NCBI RefSeq assembly: GCF_014385165.1
Contig: NZ_JACRTF010000001.1
Span: forward strand, 1,116,001 to 1,180,000
Direction of reading: 5' to 3'
DNA from: Jilunia laotingensis
GTDB taxonomy: Bacteria > Bacteroidota > Bacteroidia > Bacteroidales > Bacteroidaceae
DNA: 64,000 nt
Part shown: in pieces, positions 17,145 to 25,770 of the stretch
Numbering within the stretch: the first letter of the stretch is position 1
How the letters are laid out: every line of letters begins with the position of its first letter
Made by a program: the position numbers and the translations under genes
The notes under the pieces: model-generated
Databases searched by the model: none
The model's input: the letters and a program-made list of their open reading frames with translations, nothing else
Told to the model about the DNA's origin: nothing

Positions 17145-19349
17145 TTAGAACAAACTCCAAGCAACGGTCAATCCAGCCATAACAATGGCAACCATGCTCA
17201 TAAGTTTTATAAGGATATTCAAGCTCGGACCGGAAGTGTCTTTAAACGGATCGCCTACCGTATCACCCACTACCGTAGCTTTATGTACTTCGCTCCCTTT
17301 ACCACCGAAGTGTCCTTCTTCCACGTATTTCTTTGCATTATCCCAGGCTCCTCCGGCATTAGCCATGAATATAGCAAGGACAAAACCACTGCTTAAGCCG
17401 CCTATCAGCAAACCCACCACTCCGGTCACACCGAAAATGAGTCCGGTAATAATCGGAGCAACGATTGCAATCAATGAAGGAACTACCATTTCGCGCTGTG
17501 CCCCCTTAGTAGAAATAGCCACACAACGCTCATAGTCCGGTTCTGCCTCCCCGGTCAGTATGCCTTTAATTTCACGGAACTGGCGGCGTACCTCGTCCAC
17601 CATATGTCCGGCAGCACGTCCTACAGCGTTCATAGTCAATCCACAGAAAAGGAATGCCATCATCGAACCTATAAAGATGCCGGACAGCACTTTAGGATTC
17701 ATCAGAGTCACATCATAATAATTCATGAAATCGACAAAAGTCGCATTCGCTGTAGCTATCACATCACCGTTAGGCATGTTCAATTCTATAATATCCAACC
17801 GTGTCAATCCGATACGGATCTCTTCAATATAAGATGCAAGGAGTGCCAAACCGGTCAAAGCGGCCGAACCGATAGCAAAACCTTTCCCCGTAGCTGCCGT
17901 AGTATTGCCCAGTGAATCGAGAGCATCCGTACGTTTACGCACCTCTTCACCCAGACCGGACATTTCAGCATTTCCTCCGGCATTATCCGCTATCGGCCCG
18001 TAAGCATCCGTTGCAAGCGTAATGCCCAATGTCGAAAGCATACCTACTGCGGCAATTCCGATACCGTAAAGTCCCATACCTACATTATCAAAATCAAATC
18101 CCGATGCAAACAGGAAAGAGGCAATGATGCCCACAACGACTGCCAATACCGGAATAGCCGTGGAGAGCATGCCCAGGCCTATACCGGAAATGATAACCGT
18201 AGCAGGGCCGGTCTTACCGCTTTCACTCAACTTCTGGGTAGGACGATAAGATTGGGAAGTATAATATTCGGTCGAACGCCCGATCACAATACCAACTATC
18301 AGCCCTACGACAACAGCGCAGGATATCCAAACCCAATTATCAAGTTGTAAAAGCCAAAGAATAAAGAAAGTAGCTATCACAATCAGCACAGAACTCAAGT
18401 TGGTGCCGAAAGCCAATGAATTCAGCAAGTCCTTCATCTTTGCATTCTCCTTTGTACGCACGGAGAAAATACCGATTATAGAAAGGATTATCCCAACAGC
18501 GGCAATCAGCATCGGGGCTATAACCGCTTTAAATTGCATGGCCGTATCACCCGTATGGATAAAGGCGGCCGCACCCAATGCAGCAGTTGCCAAAATAGAG
18601 CCGCAATAAGATTCGTAAAGGTCGGCACCCATACCGGCAACGTCACCTACATTATCTCCTACATTATCGGCAATCGTAGCCGGATTACGCGGATCGTCTT
18701 CCGGGATTCCTGCTTCCACTTTACCTACCAAGTCGGCTCCCACATCGGCAGCTTTGGTATAAATACCGCCTCCTACACGTGCAAACAACGCCTGCGTAGA
18801 AGCACCCATACCAAAAGTCAACATGGTTGTTGTGATCATACACAGCTTATGAGTTGGTGTCAGCGCATCTGCCGGAATCGCCCAGTTCAATAACAGATAC
18901 CAAAATGAAATATCCAGCAGCCCGAGGCCTACCACCACCAGTCCCATCACCGCGCCACTGCGAAAGGCGATGCGCAGACCGGCATTTAATGAATTGCGGG
19001 CTGCATTTGCCGTACGAGCAGAGGCATACGTTGCCGTCTTCATACCCAAGAAACCGGAAAGCCCCGAAAAAAATCCACCTGTCAGGAAGGCAATAGGCAC
19101 CCATGCATTTTGTACTTGAAAGCCATAAGCCATAATCGAAAACAGGATTACCAAACCCAGAAATACCCAGCCGACAATCTTATACTGCTGTTTCAGATAA
19201 GACATTGCACCTTTGCGCACAGCAGCAGCAATTTTCACCATTTGAGGAGTACCTTCACTCTCTTTCATCATCTGCTTATGAAAATAATAAGCAAAGCAGA
19301 GAGCCAAAACAGAAGCGGCTGGAATCAGCCAGAAAAGCATACTATCCAT
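17145..19349 (-). CDS. hppA: Ion-pumping membrane pyrophosphatase, K+-dependent type
   Basis: A 734-residue polytopic protein (about 16 membrane helices) that couples hydrolysis of pyrophosphate to export of Na+ and/or H+. Pyrophosphate-binding motifs are all present: [57 protein letters not shown] and [17 protein letters not shown]. The segment [10 protein letters not shown] has Ala where K+-independent enzymes have Lys, so the enzyme should need K+. K+-dependent forms are generally Na+ pumps, and a Bacteroides vulgatus member is reported to move both Na+ and H+. Which ion this one pumps cannot be read with certainty. The gene is divergent from the GLUG operon. Confidence 0.95.
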   Translation of the reverse strand: MDSMLFWLIPAASVLALCFAYYFHKQMMKESEGTPQMVKIAAAVRKGAMSYLKQQYKIVGWVFLGLVILFSIMAYGFQVQNAWVPIAFLTGGFFSGLSGFLGMKTATYASARTANAARNSLNAGLRIAFRSGAVMGLVVVGLGLLDISFWYLLLNWAIPADALTPTHKLCMITTTMLTFGMGASTQALFARVGGGIYTKAADVGADLVGKVEAGIPEDDPRNPATIADNVGDNVGDVAGMGADLYESYCGSILATAALGAAAFIHTGDTAMQFKAVIAPMLIAAVGIILSIIGIFSVRTKENAKMKDLLNSLAFGTNLSSVLIVIATFFILWLLQLDNWVWISCAVVVGLIVGIVIGRSTEYYTSQSYRPTQKLSESGKTGPATVIISGIGLGMLSTAIPVLAVVVGIIASFLFASGFDFDNVGMGLYGIGIAAVGMLSTLGITLATDAYGPIADNAGGNAEMSGLGEEVRKRTDALDSLGNTTAATGKGFAIGSAALTGLALLASYIEEIRIGLTRLDIIELNMPNGDVIATANATFVDFMNYYDVTLMNPKVLSGIFIGSMMAFLFCGLTMNAVGRAAGHMVDEVRRQFREIKGILTGEAEPDYERCVAISTKGAQREMVVPSLIAIVAPIITGLIFGVTGVVGLLIGGLSSGFVLAIFMANAGGAWDNAKKYVEEGHFGGKGSEVHKATVVGDTVGDPFKDTSGPSLNILIKLMSMVAIVMAGLTVAWSLF

Positions 19350-19443
19350 AGAATAAATATAAGAGGTTAAACGAAGGGCTAAAAATATTAATTTAAGATG
19401 AAATAAGCAAGAAACTGAGGGAAATGTTTTTGCAGAGAGAGTT

Positions 19444-19457
19444 TTTATCCGGATAAA
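19444..19457. promoter_or_regulatory. Perfect 14-bp palindrome upstream of the GLUG operon
   Basis: TTTATCCGGATAAA, fully symmetric, about 75 bp upstream of the likely -7 box of the operon. A second palindrome follows 5 bp later. It is a plausible operator. Confidence 0.5.
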
Positions 19458-19461
19458 TCAG

Positions 19462-19479
19462 ACTAATTCTGGAATTAGT
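19462..19479. promoter_or_regulatory. Second palindrome upstream of the GLUG operon
   Basis: ACTAATTC-TG-GAATTAGT, 8-bp arms with a 2-bp centre. It is a candidate operator for a dimeric regulator. It also lies upstream of hppA on the other strand, so either gene could be the target. Confidence 0.5.
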
Positions 19480-19523
19480 TGAAGCGAGCATTTAATTTAT
19501 TATGTTTTTCTCCTTTTTCCTGC

Positions 19524-19531
19524 TAATTTTG
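19524..19531 (+). promoter_or_regulatory. Likely -7 box of the GLUG/M6 operon
   Basis: TAATTTTG fits TAnnTTTG and lies 28 nt before the first start codon. A clear TTTG at 19 bp is missing, which would fit an activated promoter. Confidence 0.45.
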
Positions 19532-19558
19532 TTAATGTCTTACTAAAAATGTAACACT

Positions 19559-22500
19559 ATGAAACATTTAAGATTCTCATTCGCCATGGCGATTCTATGG
19601 ATGCCATTGGTATTGTTCGCTCAGTATCTACCGCTGACAAAGACGAACAAGATTGAAATGCCCAAAGCTGGAATCAGCAAGTTACAAACCGGAGAACTTC
19701 CCACATTGGACAGAGAGAAGTTCCCCGTCCTGCAACGGGTTCCCCAAACGAAAGCACAAGCTTTCAGCACCATTGACGAACTATCGGGATTCTACATTCA
19801 GAGGAACTATGATCTCAGCGGGAACACCCGGAATCCGTCCGTCAGTATCAACCCGGCAAGCGAGACTACTATTACTATAGAAAACTTCAGTGGATTGGGA
19901 AAAGATATCACCGCTACTGTAGATTTGGAAAATAATAAGATATCTATAGAACCACAGATCGTATATGAAAGTAATAACACTACACTCTACCTTTATACAT
20001 TCAACGCAGAAACAGGCGTAATCAGTAAAACCGACCCACTCGAAGGAAGCATCGGCAAAGATGGAATTACCTTGGGAACATGGGGCTGTTTCAGCAAAGA
20101 TGCGAGATCGTATGCCAACCTGTATGCCATGTCTCAGTTATTGCCTTCCAATGGTATCATGACTACTGTTGATTATAAGGATAAAACTGAAAACGAATTC
20201 CCAGTTTATATCGAACAACCCTTCGACAACATACTCAAAATAGCCAACTTCGGTAATACCGGATCAGATATTACCGTCAACCTCTACCCGGACAAAACAT
20301 TCAGTATTACTCCGCAATTCATGTTCACTGCGTCCGGCTACGGAGACTTTTATTGCTACTATACAGAATGGAAAACCGAAAAATTCAGTAAAACGTATCC
20401 TATTCAAGGAACAGGAACGGATAAAACAATGAAACTCGGAAACTGGGGAATCCTCTTCGCAGGCCAACGCCAAACTGTTATAGCCGGAGGGTTCGAATCT
20501 TCTACAATCACCTTAGACGGCATTACGATCACCTATCCTCAAGGGAAGGAAGCAGCATTCGAAGGAGAAGGTACGGAAGCCAGCCCATATCTTATTAAAA
20601 CAATGGATCAACTGATTGCATTGGAACAGTCTGTCAACAAAATAACGGGTACACCCAATGACTACAAAGGGAAATTCTTCCGTCTTGAAAACGATCTGGA
20701 TGCAAAATCTCATGGAAGCACACAATTGTTACCCATCGGTAATTCTATTAATTACTGCCGATTTGCCGGAACATTCGACGGCAACGGGAAGAAAATATCC
20801 AATCTTACGTTGAACGTGCCCGAACCGGGACTTTGCGGTCTGTTCGGAATCATTGATCCCGCAGGTTCCGTCAAGGACCTGACTCTTGAGAACATAGACT
20901 ACACGGCATCGGGAGAAAATGTAGGTGGAATTGCCGGAGCCAGCTTCGGTGCCATTACCCTGTGCAAGGCCAGCGGGAAGATAACCGCCAATGCGAAAAA
21001 TGTAGGCGGCATAGTAGGTTATCTCGAAAATGAAGTCAGTCAATCTTCCTTCGAAGGAACCATTACCTCTAATGGAAATGTGGGAGGAATAGTCGGGCTG
21101 ACCTACGGCAACGTCAACAAATGCTGGGCACGCGCCAATATAGGTTGCTCGTATGCCTCACAAACTCGTTACATGGGAGGCGTTGTCGGTGGTATCTATG
21201 GCAGTCAAACCGGTGCAAAGATAAACGATTGTTACTTTTCCGGAATGATAGTCGATTATGTAGATCAAGTTACGGACAACGGAACGATCTCTTACCAAGG
21301 CGGAGTAGCCGGATTAATATACAAAAGTGAAATGAGACGTTGTTTCAACGCAGGTCACATCATCGGTACAGCCGCCACCGGGCAAACCGCCGGAGTAGTA
21401 GGCATTTTGATGAGTTCCGAAATAATCGATTGCTATAATGCAGGAAGTGTCAGCAATACGAATTCCGAACATACAGGCGGAATCGTAGGCTACTCCATAA
21501 ATATAACGTCTACCGAGTTCTCAACCATTAAGAATGTATATAGTTCCGGTAATGTCGCCACCAAATCGACTTTCAAGTATAAAGAGATTATCGGTGAAAT
21601 GAAGGAGGGCGACACATTGGAGAATTTCTACTTTGACGGTCGCAACTACGGAACAGCCATTCCTGAACACGGGCTGACAACCTCACAAATGACCCAAGCA
21701 AAATATTTGGAAGGATTCGATACTTCCGTATGGAATTTTAGTACAAACGTCTATCCACGTCTGAAAGGCATCGACAATAATAATGCTGCCTATCTGTCGA
21801 TGGCTACCATTCTGTTATCAGAGAATGAATTCCTTTCCAAAGTGAAAACTCCTTTCCGGATCACTACCGACAATACCACTTGGAGCGTCCTGAAAGACGG
21901 TAAACAAGGTAATGAAGGCCACGGAATCATCATTAATGGCAGTAAGATCGAGATAAAGCCGGTATTTGCCACAGATACGATTTATGCGTTCAATGCCGAC
22001 AAAGAATATAAGAGTTATCTTATATCAATCGTCCCGAAAGTATTCGATGGTGACGGAACGGCAGACACACCTTACCTGATCAGAAATCTGGATGATTTGA
22101 AAACACTGGCAAATGCCACCGTGGAACATACACAACATTTCGAAGGAGACTATTTCCTGATGATTAATGACATAGATGTTGCAGGAGATGAAACATTTAC
22201 AGGTATCGCTGCCGATGGTAAATCTTCCCATTATTTCTCAGGCACGTTCAACGGAGGAAAACATACGATTCATAATTTCAAACTGAAATCGGTAGAATAT
22301 CTCTCATCCGGCAAAGTAGACATGGAGAAATCACGTTCGGGAGTAGGCTTCATCGGATACTTGTCACCAACGGGAACCTTGAAAAACCTGACGATTGCTG
22401 ATGACTGTTCATTTGAGTTCTATGCTTTCTCGGCTCCATTGGTAGGATACAACGGAGGAACCATCGAGAATTGCAAGAATTATGCCGATGTAAAAGGTGC

Positions 22501-25500
22501 GAGTGCCCATATCGGTGGTATCACGGGATATTCTGAAAATAATAAGGCACTGATTCGGAACTGTCTCAATTCAGGAAATATCAACGGAGGATATTATAAC
22601 ACGGGAGGCATTGCCGGTATCAATCTGGGTATCATCGAGATTTGCCAGAACAACGGTAACATAACAGGCAACAGTGTCAGCAAACAATATAAAGACGGTG
22701 AACAATTCAATGTAGGAGGTATCACCGGAGCTAATTACGGAGAAATATATGATGCGCTAAACACCGGCAACGTGGCTTCTTACAAAGCCATCGGTGGTAT
22801 AGCAGGAGTGAACTATGCCCGTAATACAATAGGTAGCATCATGCGTTCCGTCAACTATGGTTATATTAATCCGTTAACAGACATATCGACTTGCGGTTCC
22901 ATCGTAGGTGATCTGGAAAGCAAGACCGAACTGAAAGATAATTATTACGATTTGCAAATTGTGCTGACCGAAGGAGCCAATGATGGACCAACAACCGGTT
23001 GCAGTGGAGTCAATACCAGTGTATTGACCGGAGGCACGCTCGACGGTTTGGATTCAGAAGACATCTGGTATATACAGGCAGGTGCATATCCATTGTTGAA
23101 AGTATTCAAAGACGATCCGAAATCGGTAGCCGCTTCCCATATGTTCGTAACCTTCACTGATGGGGAGAACAGAATAAGTATAAAAACAAATGCTACCTTA
23201 AATAAATACAGCGGATTAGGTTGGAAATTATCAAAATCCGAGCAATTTAAGATAAACGAGCAAGTTCTTAATCTGACTCTGCCGGAAAACGATATCGCTC
23301 TCGACACGCTGACTGCAACTTATGGAAATTATCACAAAGAGTTCTACTTAAGAGCCGTACCTCCCATTCTGCCGGGTAAAGGGACTAAGAACGAACCTTG
23401 GTTGGTAAAGACTGCTGCCGACATGGATAAGATCTACAAATTCGCAGCCGATAAAGTGGACTTCAACCATGAATATTTCCGGGTTGAAAACGATATAGAC
23501 TTCACGGGAATAGAGTATCACCCGATAGCTGCCGAAGCCGATGTTCTCAAATTCCAAGGCTACTTTGATGGAAACGGCAAGAAATTCACAAACCTGAAAT
23601 ACGTATCTTCAGATCCTCTGGAATTCAAAACAGGAAGATATAAAGGACTGTTCGGCATTGTAGGCAGCAACGGAACGATTGCTAACCTGACAATTGAAAG
23701 CAACTCTTCATTTACGGCATTCGGCTACTCCGGTGCATTTGCCGGCGGATTGCGCGGAAAAATCATTAACTGTGTAAACAAGGCTCCCGTATCGACCGTA
23801 GGAGGTGCCAACAATATCGGTGGTATTGCCGGTTATGTATATGAAGGAGGTATCATTCAAAAATGTTCCAACTATGCCGATATCACTTCCAATACAGGAA
23901 CAACAGCCGGTATCACCGGCAAGACGGAAGCTAATACATTGATTGACGAATGTTTCAATTCCGGTACGATTTCTGCAGCAGGTGCCAGTAGCGGAACCAA
24001 TGGAGGCATCGTAGGCGTAAATGGCGGAACCATACAGAACTGTACGAACGAGGGCACTATCAACGCCAACAGTTCGAACGTTGCAGGTATCGCAGCTAAA
24101 AACAACGCCAACGCAGCTATCATCAATTGTGTCAATAAAGGCACCATCACGGGAAACAGCAATTACGCAGCAGGTATCGTTTCTGCAACACTGGCAGACA
24201 ATGTGGTCAAAGACTGTGTCAACAGCGGTGAAGTTAACGTGCCGACTATAGCAGGTGGTATAATCGGGCAATCCAGAAACGGTGCTGTACTGACTGTAGA
24301 CAATTGCCATAATACAGGTAAAATTACGACCACCAAAACAAATGCCGGAGGTATCATCGGTTCTTTAGGTGCCGGTACAATCATGCGCGATTGTTGGAAC
24401 GAGGCAGACATCACCGGGACAGGTACAATCGGTGGTGTTGTCGGAACTTCAAGCGGTATGGATACATTCACGACTCTCATCAAGAGATGTTATAACACGG
24501 GTAAGGTGATTTCCAACAAAGACAATGCAGGCGGTGTAGTAGGAAATATCGGTTCCAATGTAGATGCAGATAGCCTCTATAATATAGGTGAAGTGTATGC
24601 AGCTGCCAGTTATGCCGGAGGTATCACAGCTTCCAACGGTTTATATCTCTCCAATTGTTGGAACTCGGGTAATGTGACTGCCGGAGAATCTCATAGTGGA
24701 GGTATCTGTGCCTTAGGGCTCGGTGATATTGTGAATTGCGTCAATTTGGGTAATGTTACAGTCGAAGGCAATACCGACAAAAATATCAATGCCGGAGGAA
24801 TCATCGCCAAAACACGTGCCATACTTACCAATTGTTACAACATGGGTAACGTGACCGCGTACAATCAGGCAGGTGGCCTTTACGGACAAATCTTCGATAA
24901 CGGAGCAAAAGCGGAAGCTTACCGGTGCTATAATACGGGTAAAGTGACGATCACCAATCCGGAAGGAACGGCAGTAGGCAACATCGTAGCTTTGAATCCC
25001 GACTTCCTGGTTTGCGAAGATGTGTACTATGACAAAGAACTCGTTGCAAAAGAATATGAAAATGACAAAGATGCCACAGGCTTGACAAGCCGTGAAATGA
25101 TCGCTCTCGACCTCGGAGAAGACTGGCTTGTACAGACTGCCACTTATCCTACACTGAAAACTCTCAAGGATTATGAAGCCACCAATCTGTCGGCAGCAAG
25201 TATCCTTTTGACGGAAAGCGATACCCCCGAAAAAGTCACGGAAGACTTCTTGGTTGGCACACCGGCAGGTGTAAGCTGGAGCGCTTCCGACCATATCACA
25301 TTCAACGGGAATGATGCCATAGTGGATCCGGACACAAAGGCAACGGTTACTTTAACCGCCACCGCAGGAGATTATCAGAAGAGTTATACCCTGGTACTCG
25401 AAACCAAGAAAGTAGGAATCGCTTCTGAAAACATCGGTAAAGTCATCGTTGAGCAGTTCTATTACACGACCAACGGTGTAAAAATTGAGAAACCGGAACA

Positions 25501-25582
25501 AGGAATCAACATCGTTGTAACCATTTACGATGACGGATCAGTTGAAAACAGCAAGGTTCTCATCAATGAAAATACGAAGTAA
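19559..25582 (+). CDS. Giant GLUG-repeat surface protein 1
   Basis: A 2007-residue exported protein (signal peptide MKHLRFSFAMAILWMPLVLFAQ). Residues about 75-330 form two related beta domains. Three modules follow, each opened by a G-x-GT-x(3)-P-(Y/W)-L-(I/V) header at about 335 (GEGTEASPYLIKT), 829 (GDGTADTPYLIRN) and 1271 (GKGTKNEPWLVKT). Each module continues with a 'FDGNGKKISNL' block and a run of GLUG motifs (GGI(A/V)G...NC.N.G), about two dozen in all. GLUG repeats occur in streptococcal IgA1 protease and in adhesin-like proteins, and probably form a beta-solenoid. The last 45 residues (VIVEQFYYTTNGVKIEKP...DDGS) resemble a type IX sorting domain. It is the first gene of a five-gene run. 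An adhesin or a scaffold for the neighbouring proteases is inferred. Confidence 0.85.
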   Translation: MKHLRFSFAMAILWMPLVLFAQYLPLTKTNKIEMPKAGISKLQTGELPTLDREKFPVLQRVPQTKAQAFSTIDELSGFYIQRNYDLSGNTRNPSVSINPASETTITIENFSGLGKDITATVDLENNKISIEPQIVYESNNTTLYLYTFNAETGVISKTDPLEGSIGKDGITLGTWGCFSKDARSYANLYAMSQLLPSNGIMTTVDYKDKTENEFPVYIEQPFDNILKIANFGNTGSDITVNLYPDKTFSITPQFMFTASGYGDFYCYYTEWKTEKFSKTYPIQGTGTDKTMKLGNWGILFAGQRQTVIAGGFESSTITLDGITITYPQGKEAAFEGEGTEASPYLIKTMDQLIALEQSVNKITGTPNDYKGKFFRLENDLDAKSHGSTQLLPIGNSINYCRFAGTFDGNGKKISNLTLNVPEPGLCGLFGIIDPAGSVKDLTLENIDYTASGENVGGIAGASFGAITLCKASGKITANAKNVGGIVGYLENEVSQSSFEGTITSNGNVGGIVGLTYGNVNKCWARANIGCSYASQTRYMGGVVGGIYGSQTGAKINDCYFSGMIVDYVDQVTDNGTISYQGGVAGLIYKSEMRRCFNAGHIIGTAATGQTAGVVGILMSSEIIDCYNAGSVSNTNSEHTGGIVGYSINITSTEFSTIKNVYSSGNVATKSTFKYKEIIGEMKEGDTLENFYFDGRNYGTAIPEHGLTTSQMTQAKYLEGFDTSVWNFSTNVYPRLKGIDNNNAAYLSMATILLSENEFLSKVKTPFRITTDNTTWSVLKDGKQGNEGHGIIINGSKIEIKPVFATDTIYAFNADKEYKSYLISIVPKVFDGDGTADTPYLIRNLDDLKTLANATVEHTQHFEGDYFLMINDIDVAGDETFTGIAADGKSSHYFSGTFNGGKHTIHNFKLKSVEYLSSGKVDMEKSRSGVGFIGYLSPTGTLKNLTIADDCSFEFYAFSAPLVGYNGGTIENCKNYADVKGASAHIGGITGYSENNKALIRNCLNSGNINGGYYNTGGIAGINLGIIEICQNNGNITGNSVSKQYKDGEQFNVGGITGANYGEIYDALNTGNVASYKAIGGIAGVNYARNTIGSIMRSVNYGYINPLTDISTCGSIVGDLESKTELKDNYYDLQIVLTEGANDGPTTGCSGVNTSVLTGGTLDGLDSEDIWYIQAGAYPLLKVFKDDPKSVAASHMFVTFTDGENRISIKTNATLNKYSGLGWKLSKSEQFKINEQVLNLTLPENDIALDTLTATYGNYHKEFYLRAVPPILPGKGTKNEPWLVKTAADMDKIYKFAADKVDFNHEYFRVENDIDFTGIEYHPIAAEADVLKFQGYFDGNGKKFTNLKYVSSDPLEFKTGRYKGLFGIVGSNGTIANLTIESNSSFTAFGYSGAFAGGLRGKIINCVNKAPVSTVGGANNIGGIAGYVYEGGIIQKCSNYADITSNTGTTAGITGKTEANTLIDECFNSGTISAAGASSGTNGGIVGVNGGTIQNCTNEGTINANSSNVAGIAAKNNANAAIINCVNKGTITGNSNYAAGIVSATLADNVVKDCVNSGEVNVPTIAGGIIGQSRNGAVLTVDNCHNTGKITTTKTNAGGIIGSLGAGTIMRDCWNEADITGTGTIGGVVGTSSGMDTFTTLIKRCYNTGKVISNKDNAGGVVGNIGSNVDADSLYNIGEVYAAASYAGGITASNGLYLSNCWNSGNVTAGESHSGGICALGLGDIVNCVNLGNVTVEGNTDKNINAGGIIAKTRAILTNCYNMGNVTAYNQAGGLYGQIFDNGAKAEAYRCYNTGKVTITNPEGTAVGNIVALNPDFLVCEDVYYDKELVAKEYENDKDATGLTSREMIALDLGEDWLVQTATYPTLKTLKDYEATNLSAASILLTESDTPEKVTEDFLVGTPAGVSWSASDHITFNGNDAIVDPDTKATVTLTATAGDYQKSYTLVLETKKVGIASENIGKVIVEQFYYTTNGVKIEKPEQGINIVVTIYDDGSVENSKVLINENTK

Positions 25583-25624
25583 AAAGACGTATTTTGACGC
25601 ATATTTAATGTAAATATCCTGTAG

Positions 25625-25708
25625 AGAGGATGAGGCATCGTTTGAAATGCCCCAAAAGTTAGACAATAATACTTTTAGTGTGCATATTGAACTTTTACCT
25701 CATCCTCT
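25625..25708 (+). promoter_or_regulatory. Intercistronic hairpin between GLUG1 and M6a
   Basis: AGAGGATGAGG (25625-25635) pairs perfectly with CCTCATCCTCT (25698-25708). An inner dyad has AAAAGT/ACTTTT and ATGC/GCAT arms. TTT follows, so it may be a partial terminator that lowers expression of downstream genes, or an mRNA-stabilising 3' end. Confidence 0.5.
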
Positions 25709-25770
25709 TTATGAATCAGAAAGAGAATTATCATCTGAAAGAACGTTTTCCGAACCAATACAAGAATATT

